From: Propionibacterium sp. oral taxon 192 str. F0372
GTDB taxonomy: Bacteria > Actinomycetota > Actinomycetes > Propionibacteriales > Propionibacteriaceae
Reading direction: 5' to 3'
Assembly: GCF_000413315.1 (NCBI RefSeq)
Contig: NZ_KE340297.1
Coordinates: 561,698 to 625,697 of the forward strand
Length of the DNA stretch: 64,000 nucleotides
Shown piece after piece: positions 33,732-43,198 of this stretch. Under the pieces are notes generated by a model. That model worked only from the letters and a program-made list of their open reading frames with translations. It ran no database searches and was not told the origin of the DNA. Every line of letters starts with the position of its first letter. The first letter of the stretch is position 1. The position numbers and the translations under genes were made by a program.

Positions 33732-35465
33732 ATGCTGCTCAAATTGATCGGCACCTACACCAAGCCATATCTGGGCCTGATCGCAGGGGTCGTCGTCGCC
33801 CAATTGGTGGCGGCCATCGCTTCCCTGTGGTTGCCGAGCCTCAACGCCGAAATCATCGACCAAGGCGTAGCCAAAGGCGACACTGGCTACATCTGGCGGC
33901 ACGGGGCCGTCATGCTCGCAGTCGCCACGGCGCAGATGCTGGGGCAGATCACCGCTGCCTTCCTCGGCGCCCGTGCCGCCATGGGTTTCGGGCGGGACGT
34001 GCGCTCCGCGGTGTTCCACCAGACCCTGGAGTTCTCCACCAAGGAAATGAACGAATTCGGCGCCCCGTCGCTGATCACGCGTTCCACCAATGACGTCCAG
34101 CAAGTGCAACAGCTGATCTTGATGACCTGCATCATCATCGTCGCAGCCCCGATCACCATGACCGGCGGAGTGATCATGGCCCTGCGCGAGGACATCGGAT
34201 TGTCATGGCTGATCGTCGTCGCGGTGACTGTGCTGGCGGTGGCCATTGGCATCATCGCATCCCAGATGATCCCGCTGTTCCAGCGCAACCAGGCCAAGGT
34301 CGATGCGATGAACCGGGTCACCCGCGAGCAGATAACCGGCATCCGCGTCATCCGTGCCTTCATCCGCGAGAAACTGGAACGACAACGGTTCGACGAGGTG
34401 AACGGCGACCTGATGAAGCTGGGCATCGCCCTCGGAACCCTGTTCTCAGCATTGTTTCCAGTTGTCATGATGGTGATGAATCTGTCCCAGGTGGGGGTCA
34501 TCTGGTTCGGCGGGTTGCGCGTGGATTCTGGTGACATGCAGGTGGGTCAGCTGACCGCCTATCTGACCTACCTCATGCAGATCCTGATGAGCGTCATGAT
34601 GGCCACAATGATGGTGATGCTGGCCCCGCGCGCCGCGGTCTGCGCCACCCGCATCATGGAGGTGCTGGAGACCGATTCCTCGGTGATTGCGCCCACCAAG
34701 GGGCGCACCGATCTCCCCGAACGGGCCACCGTCGTCTTCGAGAATGTGTCCTTTGCCTATCCGGGGGCCGAGGAGCCGGTGCTCTCGAACATGAATTTCA
34801 CCCTTCGTGCGGGCACCACCACCGCCGTCGTGGGGTCCACCGGCGCCGGCAAATCAACGCTGGTCAATCTCATTCCACGTCTGTTCGACGCGACGCAGGG
34901 GGTGGTGAAGGTCGACGGTGTCGATGTTCGTGAGATCGACGAGGACACTTTGTGGTCCAAGGTTGGGCTGGTGCCGCAGAAACCTTACCTATTCTCGGGA
35001 ACCGTGCGTTCCAATATGCAGTACGGCAATCCGAGCGCCACCGACGAGCAGATCTGGGAGGCGCTTCGCGTCGCCCAAGCGGCTGATTTCGTCTCCGCGA
35101 TGGACGGCCAACTCGACGCCGCGATCACCCAAGGTGGCACGAATGTCTCGGGTGGGCAGCGGCAGCGGTTGTCGATTGCCAGGGCACTAGTGAAGTCCCC
35201 GGAGATCCACATCTTCGACGACGCATTCTCGGCCCTCGACGTTGCCACAGATGCCCGGCTGCGCGCCGCACTGGCCCCGCAGACGGCCGGGGCGGCCGTG
35301 TTGATCGTCGCCCAGCGCATCTCGACGATCAAGGCCGCCGACCAGATCATCGTGCTCGACGCCGGACACATCGTCGGCGTGGGTAACCATCACGAATTAA
35401 TGGATTCCTGCCCAACCTACCGGGAAATTGTGGAATCCCAGATGAGCCTGGAGGAGGCGGCATGA
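33732..35465 (+). CDS. ABC exporter half-transporter with degenerate ATP site (subunit 1)
   Basis: 577 residues: six-helix membrane domain (about 1-310), then an ATPase domain (about 335-575). Walker A is GSTGAGKSTL near 370 and the signature is VSGGQRQRLSIARAL. Walker B reads IFDDAFSALD, with Asp where the catalytic Glu normally sits. That is the mark of the non-catalytic member of heterodimeric exporters such as TM287/288 or BmrCD. It probably exports drugs or lipids with the next gene's product, whose start overlaps this stop by four bases (ATGA). Regulated by the upstream TetR. Confidence 0.92.
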   Translation: MLLKLIGTYTKPYLGLIAGVVVAQLVAAIASLWLPSLNAEIIDQGVAKGDTGYIWRHGAVMLAVATAQMLGQITAAFLGARAAMGFGRDVRSAVFHQTLEFSTKEMNEFGAPSLITRSTNDVQQVQQLILMTCIIIVAAPITMTGGVIMALREDIGLSWLIVVAVTVLAVAIGIIASQMIPLFQRNQAKVDAMNRVTREQITGIRVIRAFIREKLERQRFDEVNGDLMKLGIALGTLFSALFPVVMMVMNLSQVGVIWFGGLRVDSGDMQVGQLTAYLTYLMQILMSVMMATMMVMLAPRAAVCATRIMEVLETDSSVIAPTKGRTDLPERATVVFENVSFAYPGAEEPVLSNMNFTLRAGTTTAVVGSTGAGKSTLVNLIPRLFDATQGVVKVDGVDVREIDEDTLWSKVGLVPQKPYLFSGTVRSNMQYGNPSATDEQIWEALRVAQAADFVSAMDGQLDAAITQGGTNVSGGQRQRLSIARALVKSPEIHIFDDAFSALDVATDARLRAALAPQTAGAAVLIVAQRISTIKAADQIIVLDAGHIVGVGNHHELMDSCPTYREIVESQMSLEEAA

Positions 35466-37444
35466 GCGACAACACCACTGCCACACAGGTCCAGCCCAAG
35501 AAGGCCAATGCCCACCGGGGTCACCAACCCCGCACCATCCAGCAAGGCCCCGGGGCAGCCAACGTGGCCCAGAAAGCCGTCGCCTTCATGCCCTCGCTGA
35601 AGCGTTTGCTGGGCACGATGCGCCCGGAACGGGGCATGTTCATCATCGTCATCGCCATGGGCGTCGTCTCCGTCGCCGGGGCAGTGATCGGCCCGAAAAT
35701 CCTCGGCGAGGCGACGAACAGGATCTTCGCTGGGATCATCGGCAAGCAGCTGCCTGCCGGGATGACCAAACAGCAAGCGATTGATGCGATGCGTGCTGCC
35801 GGCCAAGACAAGCTGGCCGACATGCTCTCAAGCATGGATGTCATACCAGGCCAAGGCATCGATTTCACCGCGGTCGGGCATTGGATCATGCTGGCACTGG
35901 GCCTATACCTGGTGGCTGCGGGGCTGTCCTTCTTGTCGAACTACTTGCTCAACCGGGCAGTGCAGAAGGCTATCTACCGGATTCGCGACGATCTGCGCGC
36001 CAAAATTGACCGACTTCCGTTGTCTTATTTCGATGCCCAGCCGCGCGGCGAACTGCTGTCGCGGATGACCAATGACATCGACAACATCGCCCAGACCCTG
36101 CAGCAGACCCTCGGGCAGATGCTCAGCGCAATCCTGACGCTGCTGGGGGTGGGCATCATGATGTTCACCGTCTCCTGGGTGCTGGCACTGGTGACCTTGT
36201 GCATCGTCCCGCTGGCCGCGGTGTGCTCGGCACTGATCGGCAAGCGCGCCCAGAGACAATTCGTCGCCATGTGGGATGCCACCGGGGCGGTGAACGCCGA
36301 GGTGGAAGAGGCCTTCACCGGGCACTCCCTGGTCAAGGTGTTCGGTCGTCAGCGCGAGGTGCAGGCCTCTTTCGAGAAGGCGAACGAACAGTTGTTCGCC
36401 TCGGCATTCCGGGCCCAGTTCATCTCGGGTATCATCATGCCGGTCAATTTCCTCATCGGGAACCTGAACTACGTTCTCATCGCGGTGCTCGGCGGGCTCC
36501 GGGTGGCCAGTGGGCAGATGCAGCTAGGCGACGTGCAGGCATTCATCCAGTACTCGCGGATGTTCACCCAGCCGATGACCCAGATCGCCTCAATGGCAAA
36601 CCTGCTGCAGTCGGGGGTGGCTTCGGCGGAACGGGTCTTCGAGGTGCTGGATGCCGTGGAGATGATCCCGGATGCCGACTCCACGCTGCCCGAGGTGACC
36701 TCGGGGCATGTGGAATTCCGCGATGTCGATTTCTCCTATTCACCAGACAAACCACTGATCCAGCACATGAATCTGGAGGTCTTCCCCGGACAAACAGTGG
36801 CGATCGTCGGGCCGACGGGGGCTGGTAAGACGACCTTGGTGAACCTGCTGGAGCGCTTCTACGAGGTGAACTCGGGATCAATCCTGCTCGACGGCGTGGA
36901 CATCACCGACGTGCCACGGCAGGATCTGCGTGGTGCACTGGGCATGGTGTTGCAAGACACCTGGCTGTTCAACGGCACGATCCGCGACAACATCGCCTAC
37001 GGTTTGGCGGATGCTACCGACGAGCAGGTCATCGAGGCCGCAAAAGCGGCCCTGGTGGACCGTTTCGTGCACCAACTGCCCGACGGCTACGACACGGTGA
37101 TCAACGAAGAGGGCACGAATGTGTCCGCCGGCGAGAAGCAGCTCATCACCATCGCCCGGGCGTTCATCTCGGCACCCGATGTGTTGATCCTCGACGAGGC
37201 GACCTCGTCGGTGGATACCCGCACCGAGTTGCTGGTGCAACAGGCGATGAACAATCTGCGTGCCGGACGCACCTCCTTCATCATCGCGCACCGATTGTCG
37301 ACGATTCGTGACGCCGACGTGATCCTGGTGATGGAGCACGGCTCGATCATCGAGCAAGGAAACCACGACGACCTGATGGCCGCCAAGGGCGCCTACTACG
37401 ACCTTTACCAGTCGCAGTTCGCGGGGGCGATCGAGGAAAGCTGA
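35462..37444 (+). CDS. ABC exporter half-transporter, catalytic subunit 2
   Basis: 660 residues. An N-terminal cytosolic extension of about 45 residues precedes a six-helix domain with a long insertion in the first external loop (about 85-135, FAGIIGKQLPAGMTKQQAIDAM). The ATPase has Walker A GPTGAGKTTL near 458 and canonical Walker B LILDEATSSVD. Its signature is SAGEKQLITIARA instead of LSGGQ. In a heterodimer this altered signature faces the degenerate Walker B of subunit 1, so the unusual residues of both chains form one inactive site. Substrate unknown. Confidence 0.92.
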   Translation: MSDNTTATQVQPKKANAHRGHQPRTIQQGPGAANVAQKAVAFMPSLKRLLGTMRPERGMFIIVIAMGVVSVAGAVIGPKILGEATNRIFAGIIGKQLPAGMTKQQAIDAMRAAGQDKLADMLSSMDVIPGQGIDFTAVGHWIMLALGLYLVAAGLSFLSNYLLNRAVQKAIYRIRDDLRAKIDRLPLSYFDAQPRGELLSRMTNDIDNIAQTLQQTLGQMLSAILTLLGVGIMMFTVSWVLALVTLCIVPLAAVCSALIGKRAQRQFVAMWDATGAVNAEVEEAFTGHSLVKVFGRQREVQASFEKANEQLFASAFRAQFISGIIMPVNFLIGNLNYVLIAVLGGLRVASGQMQLGDVQAFIQYSRMFTQPMTQIASMANLLQSGVASAERVFEVLDAVEMIPDADSTLPEVTSGHVEFRDVDFSYSPDKPLIQHMNLEVFPGQTVAIVGPTGAGKTTLVNLLERFYEVNSGSILLDGVDITDVPRQDLRGALGMVLQDTWLFNGTIRDNIAYGLADATDEQVIEAAKAALVDRFVHQLPDGYDTVINEEGTNVSAGEKQLITIARAFISAPDVLILDEATSSVDTRTELLVQQAMNNLRAGRTSFIIAHRLSTIRDADVILVMEHGSIIEQGNHDDLMAAKGAYYDLYQSQFAGAIEES

Positions 37445-37504
37445 GCGGTCCTTTACTCCATGCAGCGGGTTCGGTCCGGTTATCCGGGCCCACCCGTTCG
37501 CATA

Positions 37505-38392
37505 TCAACGCTTCTCGTGAACAACATGCCCGCTGGCTGCCCACGCCGGGGCACAGTCGGTCACGTCATTGATCAAAGACGCGGGGCTCTTCTCGTACAT
37601 ACGCGGGGCGGCAGGAAGCACCAACGGCGTTCCGGTCACGGGATCAGAGCAGACCTCGACCGGAAGCCCGAAAATTTCCCGGACCGTGTCGGCAGTCATC
37701 ACCCGGGGTGGCTCCCCCTGCACCACGATCCGGCCCTCACGCATCGCGATGATCCGGTCAGCGTAGCGGCATGCCTGATTGAGGTCATGCAGCACCGCCA
37801 CGACGGTGGTGCCGAGAACCTGGTTGAGTTCGCGGCACAGTTCGAGGATCTCCACTTGGTGGGCGAGATCCAGAAATGTGGTGGGCTCGTCGAGCAACAG
37901 AACCCGGGTCTGCTGAGCGAGCGCCATTGCGATCCACACCCGCTGCCGCTGGCCACCGGACAGCTCTGCGACCCGCCGGTTCGCCAAGGTACGCACATTG
38001 GTCCGGTCCATAGCGGTGCTCACCTGCTCATCGTCCTCGTCAGACCACTGTCGCAGGATGCTCTGGTGAGGGAAACGCCCCCGGCTCACCAACTCATGGA
38101 CGGTGATGCCATCAGGGGCGATTGAGGATTGAGCGAGGAACCCCACCTCACGGGCAAAGGCCTTGGGCCGCATAGTGGCGATCTCGCGCCCATCCAGCAC
38201 GACCTCCCCATGACGCGGCACCAAGACCTTGCTCAGCGAACGCAGCAGGGTCGACTTGCCGCAGGCGTTGGGCCCGACGATCACAGTGAAGGAGCCCTGC
38301 GGGATGGCGACATCAAGTCCTTCCACGACGACGTCGCCACCCGGGTAGCCCAGATGCAAGTCACGCCCCTCCAGGACGACCGCACTATCCAT
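37505..38392 (-). CDS. Ferric-siderophore ABC transporter ATP-binding protein
   Basis: 295 residues from ATG 38392. Walker A GPNACGKSTLL (about 40), Q-loop, signature LSGGQRQRVWIAMAL and Walker B VLLLDEPTTFLD follow the FecE/FepC/FhuC pattern, with C-terminal ADRIIAMREGRIVVQGEPP. It powers import through the two FecCD permeases encoded divergently. The gene starts eight bases after the binding-protein stop. A C-terminal extension of about 40 residues (YEKSPASLINDVTDCAPAWA) is longer than usual and of unknown role. Confidence 0.93.
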   Translation of the reverse strand: MDSAVVLEGRDLHLGYPGGDVVVEGLDVAIPQGSFTVIVGPNACGKSTLLRSLSKVLVPRHGEVVLDGREIATMRPKAFAREVGFLAQSSIAPDGITVHELVSRGRFPHQSILRQWSDEDDEQVSTAMDRTNVRTLANRRVAELSGGQRQRVWIAMALAQQTRVLLLDEPTTFLDLAHQVEILELCRELNQVLGTTVVAVLHDLNQACRYADRIIAMREGRIVVQGEPPRVMTADTVREIFGLPVEVCSDPVTGTPLVLPAAPRMYEKSPASLINDVTDCAPAWAASGHVVHEKR

Positions 38393-38400
38393 GCTATTGC

Positions 38401-39492
38401 TCAGGCAGACAAGTGGGAACTGACCTGGTCGAGCACGACACGTGCGGCAGTGGGCCCGGCGTTGAGGAAGAAGGGATCGTCGTCCACCTCCACCGCATGG
38501 TTCGCGGTCACCGCACCGAGCGAACCCCACAGGGCCTCACTGGTCAGATCAGCCTCGTTTCCTCCCTGAACACCGTAGAGCAGCCAGTCGCCGTCGGCCT
38601 CGTCGAGGTTCTCCGATGACAGCTCGTGTGAAACACCATCGGTGAACTGCTGGGAGTCAGGCCTGGCCAAACTCATATCAGCGAGCACTGAACCTGCGAA
38701 GGAGAGTGGCCCGAAGATGCGGATCTTGTCTTTGGTCTTGCGCAGCAACGACACCTTACCCGCCGAACTGAGCTTCACCCCGGCCTCTTTCGCTGTGGCG
38801 GTGAATTCCTCAAGATGGGTTTGAGCGGCCTCTCGCTTGCCCAGGGCGTCGGACAGCAGCAGGAAATCTGTCTTCCAGAACTGGCCGGTACCCCGCATCG
38901 TCACCGTTGGCGCCACCTCGGAGAGGTTCTGGTAAAGGGTCTCGGCATCGTCCTTGCCCGTGATGTTGGTGAGAATCAGGTCTGGTCCAACGGCAGCGAT
39001 AGCTTCAATGTCGGGCTCGTTACGAGTGCCAACGACGGTGATCGCATCAATGGCCGAAGACTGTTCCGGGTAAGCCTGCCTGAGGTAGTCGGCAACGGGA
39101 TTCTCAGATCCCGATGCGGTCGTCGATGCAATGGGGCAGATCCCGTGCAGGAGCAGGGCATCCACCTGACCGGTGGAGATGACAACGACCTTGGTGGGAG
39201 CCGCGTTGATCGTGGTCGAGCCCTGGTAGTGCACCACGGTGCGCGGGAAGACCCCATCGCCGAGGCCGGAGCCCATGCCCGGATCCAGTCCAGTAGGGAC
39301 CGTGGTCATCGGGGCGGGACTCGCACCACCGGCACTGGAGATTGTCGGCGAGGTGGGCGACGATGCGGGACCGGAGCCGGACCCACCGGAGCATGCGCCC
39401 ATAACGACAAGTGCCGAGGCCGCGCCGCCAAACAAGAGGATGCGGCGAGAGACAGTGGTGGAAGTAGTTTCTTGGAAGGGGTATTTCCTCAT
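38401..39492 (-). CDS. Siderophore-binding lipoprotein of iron ABC transporter
   Basis: 363 residues from ATG 39492. The N-terminus has a twin-arginine motif (VSRRILLFGG) and a lipobox-like GACSGG, suggesting Tat export and lipidation near residue 34. A Ser/Gly/Pro-rich linker leads to the periplasmic-binding-protein fold (about 75-363) with APTKVVVISTGQVDALLLHG and DIEAIAAVGPDLILT, as in FepB/FhuD-type proteins. It captures ferric siderophore outside the membrane. The DtxR-like box lies at its start. Confidence 0.9.
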   Translation of the reverse strand: MRKYPFQETTSTTVSRRILLFGGAASALVVMGACSGGSGSGPASSPTSPTISSAGGASPAPMTTVPTGLDPGMGSGLGDGVFPRTVVHYQGSTTINAAPTKVVVISTGQVDALLLHGICPIASTTASGSENPVADYLRQAYPEQSSAIDAITVVGTRNEPDIEAIAAVGPDLILTNITGKDDAETLYQNLSEVAPTVTMRGTGQFWKTDFLLLSDALGKREAAQTHLEEFTATAKEAGVKLSSAGKVSLLRKTKDKIRIFGPLSFAGSVLADMSLARPDSQQFTDGVSHELSSENLDEADGDWLLYGVQGGNEADLTSEALWGSLGAVTANHAVEVDDDPFFLNAGPTAARVVLDQVSSHLSA

Positions 39493-39513
39493 ACAGGACA
39501 GGCTAACCTTAAC
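39493..39513. promoter_or_regulatory. DtxR/IdeR-like iron box
   Basis: The minus-strand core AGGTTAGCCTGTCCT matches 12 of 15 positions of the core AGGTTAGGCTAACCT. It sits in the divergent promoter between the binding protein (start 39492) and the permeases (start 39582), so iron-replete repression of both arms is expected. Confidence 0.75.
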
Positions 39514-39581
39514 CATGCCATGAAGACCACCACCCCGCCACCGGCCAACTCTCGATTCCCTTCTCGTAGGAAGGGTCGGCG

Positions 39582-40625
39582 ATGATCTTCGGACGCTTCG
39601 TCGCTGCCCATTCCTCCCAGGGTCGCACGGTCACATCATGGCTGCGCAGGATCATTCCCGTTCTGCTGGCAGGAAGCGTGATCATGTTCCTGGTCATCAC
39701 GAGTCTGACCCTGGGATCACGGTCATTGAGCCTTGGTGAAGCCTGGCACGGCCTGATCGCCCATGATGGTTCGGTAGCCAGCGTGATCGTGTGGCAACTT
39801 CGGATACACCGAACCATCCTCGCGCTGATCGTGGGGGCCAGTCTCGCAATGGCTGGGGTGGTGATGCAGGCCCTCACCCGAAACCCCTTGGCCGAACCGG
39901 GGATCCTCGGGGTGAATGCAGGTGCCTCGCTGGCGGTTGTGGTCGCCATCGGGGCATTTGGGCTTACCTCGGTCAATCAATACCTGCCATTCGCCTTTGG
40001 TGGGGCAGCCGCGGCAGCCGCGCTGGTTCAGTCCATGGCACGACGTTCCTCCGATACGGGTTCGGCACGTCTGGTGCTGGCCGGGGTGGCATTGGGGGCG
40101 AGTTTGTCGTCGATCACCGGGATCATCACGATGTACGACACCGATGCCTTTGATTCTTACCGTTTCTGGGTCGTCGGGTCACTGGAGGGTCGTGACGCGA
40201 ACGTACTGGTGCGGATCGCTCCCTTCCTCGCGGTGGGCATGGTCTTGGCCCTGGTCTCCTCGCACGGATTGAATGCCTTAGCACTTGGGGAGGAGCAGGC
40301 CATTGCATTGGGGGCGAACCTGCATGTGATCCGCGGTCTCGCATTCGCCACCATCACCATCTCATGCGGTGCGGCAACCGCAGCGGTCGGCCCGATTTCT
40401 TTCGTCGGGCTGGTCGTGCCCCACGTGGTGCGTCTGATGGTGGGGGCAGATCAGCGACGCCTACTGGCATGGTCACTTGTTACCGGGGCGGGATTGCTGC
40501 TCTGCGCTGACGTCATCGGGCGCTTGTTGATCCGCCCAGCCGAGATGGAAGCAGGTGTGGTCACGGCTTTCATCGGTGCACCGGTACTTGGGTTACTTGC
40601 CATGACCAAAAGGAGCCGACCGTGA
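39582..40625 (+). CDS. FecCD-family iron-siderophore permease 1
   Basis: 347 residues with about ten membrane helices. Family landmarks are LRIHRTILALIVGASLAMAGVVMQALTRNPLAEPGILGVNAGA near 75-115 and AAVGPISFVGLVVPHVVRLMVG near 270. The conserved Gly-containing cytosolic loop that docks the ATPase follows. It forms a heterodimeric channel with the next gene's product. Its stop overlaps the next start by four bases. Confidence 0.93.
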   Translation: MIFGRFVAAHSSQGRTVTSWLRRIIPVLLAGSVIMFLVITSLTLGSRSLSLGEAWHGLIAHDGSVASVIVWQLRIHRTILALIVGASLAMAGVVMQALTRNPLAEPGILGVNAGASLAVVVAIGAFGLTSVNQYLPFAFGGAAAAAALVQSMARRSSDTGSARLVLAGVALGASLSSITGIITMYDTDAFDSYRFWVVGSLEGRDANVLVRIAPFLAVGMVLALVSSHGLNALALGEEQAIALGANLHVIRGLAFATITISCGAATAAVGPISFVGLVVPHVVRLMVGADQRRLLAWSLVTGAGLLLCADVIGRLLIRPAEMEAGVVTAFIGAPVLGLLAMTKRSRP

Positions 40626-41695
40626 ACCGTCCCGGAAGCGCGTACCTGCTGGGGGTCCCTGCAGGGTATCGGCGCACAGGCCCTCGCGCCGGCATTCTGG
40701 TGCACCTCCGCTCGCTCGTCGTGTGCGCAATCTGTGGGCTGCTCATCTTGATTGGTGCCGTGGCCTCACTCACGACCGGCACCTATCCCATCCCGGTCAC
40801 TACGCTACTGCAGATCGTCTTGGGGGAAGGAGACCAGCTGTCACAGTTCATTCTTCTCGACCAGCGCATGCCGCGGGTTGTGGGGGCCGTAGGCATCGGC
40901 GGCATGCTAGGTATGTCCGGGTCATTGTTCCAGAGTCTCTCCCGCAATCCTCTGGGCAGCCCCGACATCGTTGGTTTCACCCGCGGCGCCACCACCGGCG
41001 GGCTGGTCGCCATACTTGTGCTGTCGTCGACGACGACTGCTGTCGTGACTGGCACCGGAGCAATCCTCGGCGGAGCGGCAACCGCTGCACTGGTCATCGT
41101 GCTAACTCTGCGTCGTGGACTGGGCGGGGATGTATTGGTGCTCGTCGGTATCGCATTGGGGCAGCTGCTGTCCTCGATCAATGATTATCTCCTGGTAGCC
41201 ACCGACATTGAGACCGCGGAGGCGGCCAAGACTTGGCAGCACGGCAGCCTCAATGGCATCACGTGGCAGTTCGTACTGCCACTGGTCGTCGTGGCGGTCT
41301 TGCTACTGCCTGTCGGTCTGTGGCTCGGTGGGCCGGGGCGAGTGCTGGAGATGGGTGATGACACAGCCGCCGGACTCGGGTTGCAGGTGCGTCGCACCAG
41401 GGCAGCAATGATCGGCTACGGGGTGGTGCTCGCAGCGGTGTGCGTGGCGGCTGCCGGCCCCATCGGGTTCCTGGCTTTGGCAGCGCCGCAGCTCGCGAGC
41501 CGACTATGCCGGTCACCAGGCATGAATCTGACCTCATCGTTCATGGTGGGAGCCGCCCTCATGGTGCTAGCTGACTTTGTCGCCGGACGGTTGCTGAGTC
41601 CGTTCCAAATCCCGGTCGGGCTAATCTGTTCTGCCTTGGGCGGGCTATACCTCATGTGGTTGTTGGGCATGGGTGGGCAGCAGCGGAGGGAATGA
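40622..41695 (+). CDS. FecCD-family iron-siderophore permease 2
   Basis: 357 residues, about ten membrane helices, with RMPRVVGAVGIGGMLGMSGSLFQSLSRNPLGSPDIVGFTRGA and AAAGPIGFLALAAPQLASRL. It is the FecD/FepG-like half of the permease pair. Translation is coupled to the previous gene (GTGA overlap). It converges with the immunity gene at 41752 across 56 bp with no obvious terminator. Confidence 0.93.
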   Translation: MNRPGSAYLLGVPAGYRRTGPRAGILVHLRSLVVCAICGLLILIGAVASLTTGTYPIPVTTLLQIVLGEGDQLSQFILLDQRMPRVVGAVGIGGMLGMSGSLFQSLSRNPLGSPDIVGFTRGATTGGLVAILVLSSTTTAVVTGTGAILGGAATAALVIVLTLRRGLGGDVLVLVGIALGQLLSSINDYLLVATDIETAEAAKTWQHGSLNGITWQFVLPLVVVAVLLLPVGLWLGGPGRVLEMGDDTAAGLGLQVRRTRAAMIGYGVVLAAVCVAAAGPIGFLALAAPQLASRLCRSPGMNLTSSFMVGAALMVLADFVAGRLLSPFQIPVGLICSALGGLYLMWLLGMGGQQRRE

Positions 41696-41751
41696 GCCGA
41701 TACCGCGCCCCGGTCAACGGCATAATGATGGATCGTCGGTCTGCGAGTGCT

Positions 41752-42180
41752 TCAGTTCTGGGTGATGGCCCAGAGACGGTGATCCTCCTCAAGACCACCG
41801 GGGGCAGGAGTGGTGTCGTAATCCCAGTCGGATTCCATCCGTCCCGTACTCGGGTCGTAGCTGATGACAATGTGGTGGGGTACTTTCTCGGCTTCTCGCA
41901 CGGCGGTGAGCAGGGAATGCTGGGCGTCCCCGTTCACCTGCGCCATCAGTTCTTGAGCAGTGTAGTCGCGTACGGCGCGCAACCCGTCGGCGTCTGCCGG
42001 ACTAACCAGATGCCCTTGTGCGACGAAGTCAACGAACGTGCGCACCCCTTCGGCACCGAATCCGGTGTAGACCATCATCTTCTGACAAGAGTGCTGCTCA
42101 CCCAGGAAGTTCACGCACTGTTGTAGCACCGACATCACATAGGCCTCAAAGGCCTCGTATACATCCATCTTAGGCATCAT
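41752..42180 (-). CDS. Single-domain DUF600/YezG-like immunity protein
   Basis: 142 residues, acidic, no signal peptide. It resembles one half of each 327-residue neighbour: helix, then KMMVYTGFG strand, RTFVDF, and HHIVISYDPSTGRMESDWDYD. The last segment recalls the strand pair of DUF600/YezG antitoxins (SGKFxxDYxY). It is the last gene of the toxin operon, seven bases after the previous stop. It may be an extra immunity protein for another toxin. Family assignment is by pattern only. Confidence 0.6.
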   Translation of the reverse strand: MMPKMDVYEAFEAYVMSVLQQCVNFLGEQHSCQKMMVYTGFGAEGVRTFVDFVAQGHLVSPADADGLRAVRDYTAQELMAQVNGDAQHSLLTAVREAEKVPHHIVISYDPSTGRMESDWDYDTTPAPGGLEEDHRLWAITQN

Positions 42181-42860
42181 CGTTCCTTCATATCCTGTTT
42201 CTCTCGTTCAACGCCACACCACCATGAGCAATAATCCACCGATCTTGCACGTCCACATCAAGATCGCCCGGAATATTCGGATCCATCAGCATTTCAGTCG
42301 TCCACTCGGCCTCAGTAGCACCCGTGGCAAGATCACGCATGGTGATCACCCTCGTGGGACGAGGCTCCACCCCATCCACCGACTCCAACAACTCATACAC
42401 AATCGAATGACCCACCAGGCCGGTGTTGAAATCGAAACTGTCTCGGCCATCACCAAAATCTTGCAACTGAATCGAGTTCAAAAACGCATCACCCGTCTCG
42501 AAGAACACCTGAGTCGAAATACCACCAATCTCAGTGAACATCGTATAGATCCACAACCGCTCCAGCCCCGGAAGATCACCCCAATACTCCAGGCCATCCT
42601 CACACATCTGATCCACATACTCCGGAAACACCACCTGCGTCTCCCGAACCTCGAACTCCTCTTCCTCCTCACAATCAGCCTCCAGCGGAAGACTCACCGC
42701 AGGCCTATCCAACAACGCCCGACCACCATGAGACACAATCCACTCATCAATCAAAAGCTCCGAACTTCGCAAAATATTATCGGGATCAATCCGAAGCCTC
42801 GTGTCAAACTCAGCAGACACCACACCCGACACCCGATCATACGAAACAATAATCCGCTGC
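42169..42860. repeat. Tandem duplication, downstream copy
   Basis: Matches 43187-43878 at a constant offset of 1018 bp without insertions or deletions, mostly identical with short divergent patches. It covers the C-terminal two thirds of the immunity gene, its stop, the spacer and the first four codons of the next gene. Confidence 0.9.
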
Positions 42861-43171
42861 AAAGACGGAGCGCCCATTTTCACATGTTCTAGATAGTCAA
42901 AACTGAAACCCTCAAAAATCTCATCTTCAAAATCAAACACGTCACGATCAATTTCTTCATGCTCACGTTTCCATTCGTAGCAACTCAAGAATCCTTCAAC
43001 AGTATCAAAATAGACTAGCTGTCTCATCGACCGCTCGAAGGGCACGTTCAGATAAATCCAAACACGAGAACACCCTTCATAACCGTCAAGAAAATCTTCA
43101 CAAGCCGCCAAGGCCCGGCCAGCAGCCTTTTTGAAAGATTCATCCACGTCATCTGGAAACCGAAAAAGCAT
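42188..43171 (-). CDS. Two-domain DUF600/YezG-like immunity protein (copy 2)
   Basis: 327 residues made of two similar domains (about 1-150 and 175-327), joined by a Glu-rich linker ADCEEEEEFEVRETQ. Each domain ends in a strand pair such as IVSYDRVSGVVSAEFD and ITMRDLATGATEAEWTTE, then DEWIVSHGG or DRWIIAHGG. It is cytosolic and very acidic, as expected for an inhibitor of a basic nuclease. The C-terminal domain is almost identical to copy 1 while the N-terminal 110 residues differ. Located downstream of the nuclease toxin in the same operon. Confidence 0.65.
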   Translation of the reverse strand: MLFRFPDDVDESFKKAAGRALAACEDFLDGYEGCSRVWIYLNVPFERSMRQLVYFDTVEGFLSCYEWKREHEEIDRDVFDFEDEIFEGFSFDYLEHVKMGAPSLQRIIVSYDRVSGVVSAEFDTRLRIDPDNILRSSELLIDEWIVSHGGRALLDRPAVSLPLEADCEEEEEFEVRETQVVFPEYVDQMCEDGLEYWGDLPGLERLWIYTMFTEIGGISTQVFFETGDAFLNSIQLQDFGDGRDSFDFNTGLVGHSIVYELLESVDGVEPRPTRVITMRDLATGATEAEWTTEMLMDPNIPGDLDVDVQDRWIIAHGGVALNERNRI

Positions 43172-43183
43172 GTCGTTACCCGC

Positions 43184-43198
43184 CTACTTAGGCATCAT
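43184..43198 (-). pseudogene. Four-codon stub (MMPK, stop) of the downstream immunity gene start
   Basis: The sequence after copy 1 reproduces the start of the 41752-42180 gene (MMPKMDV) through CCTAAG and then breaks into unrelated sequence with TAG. It marks the end of the duplicated unit and shows that the ancestral order was two-domain gene followed by single-domain gene. Confidence 0.8.
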
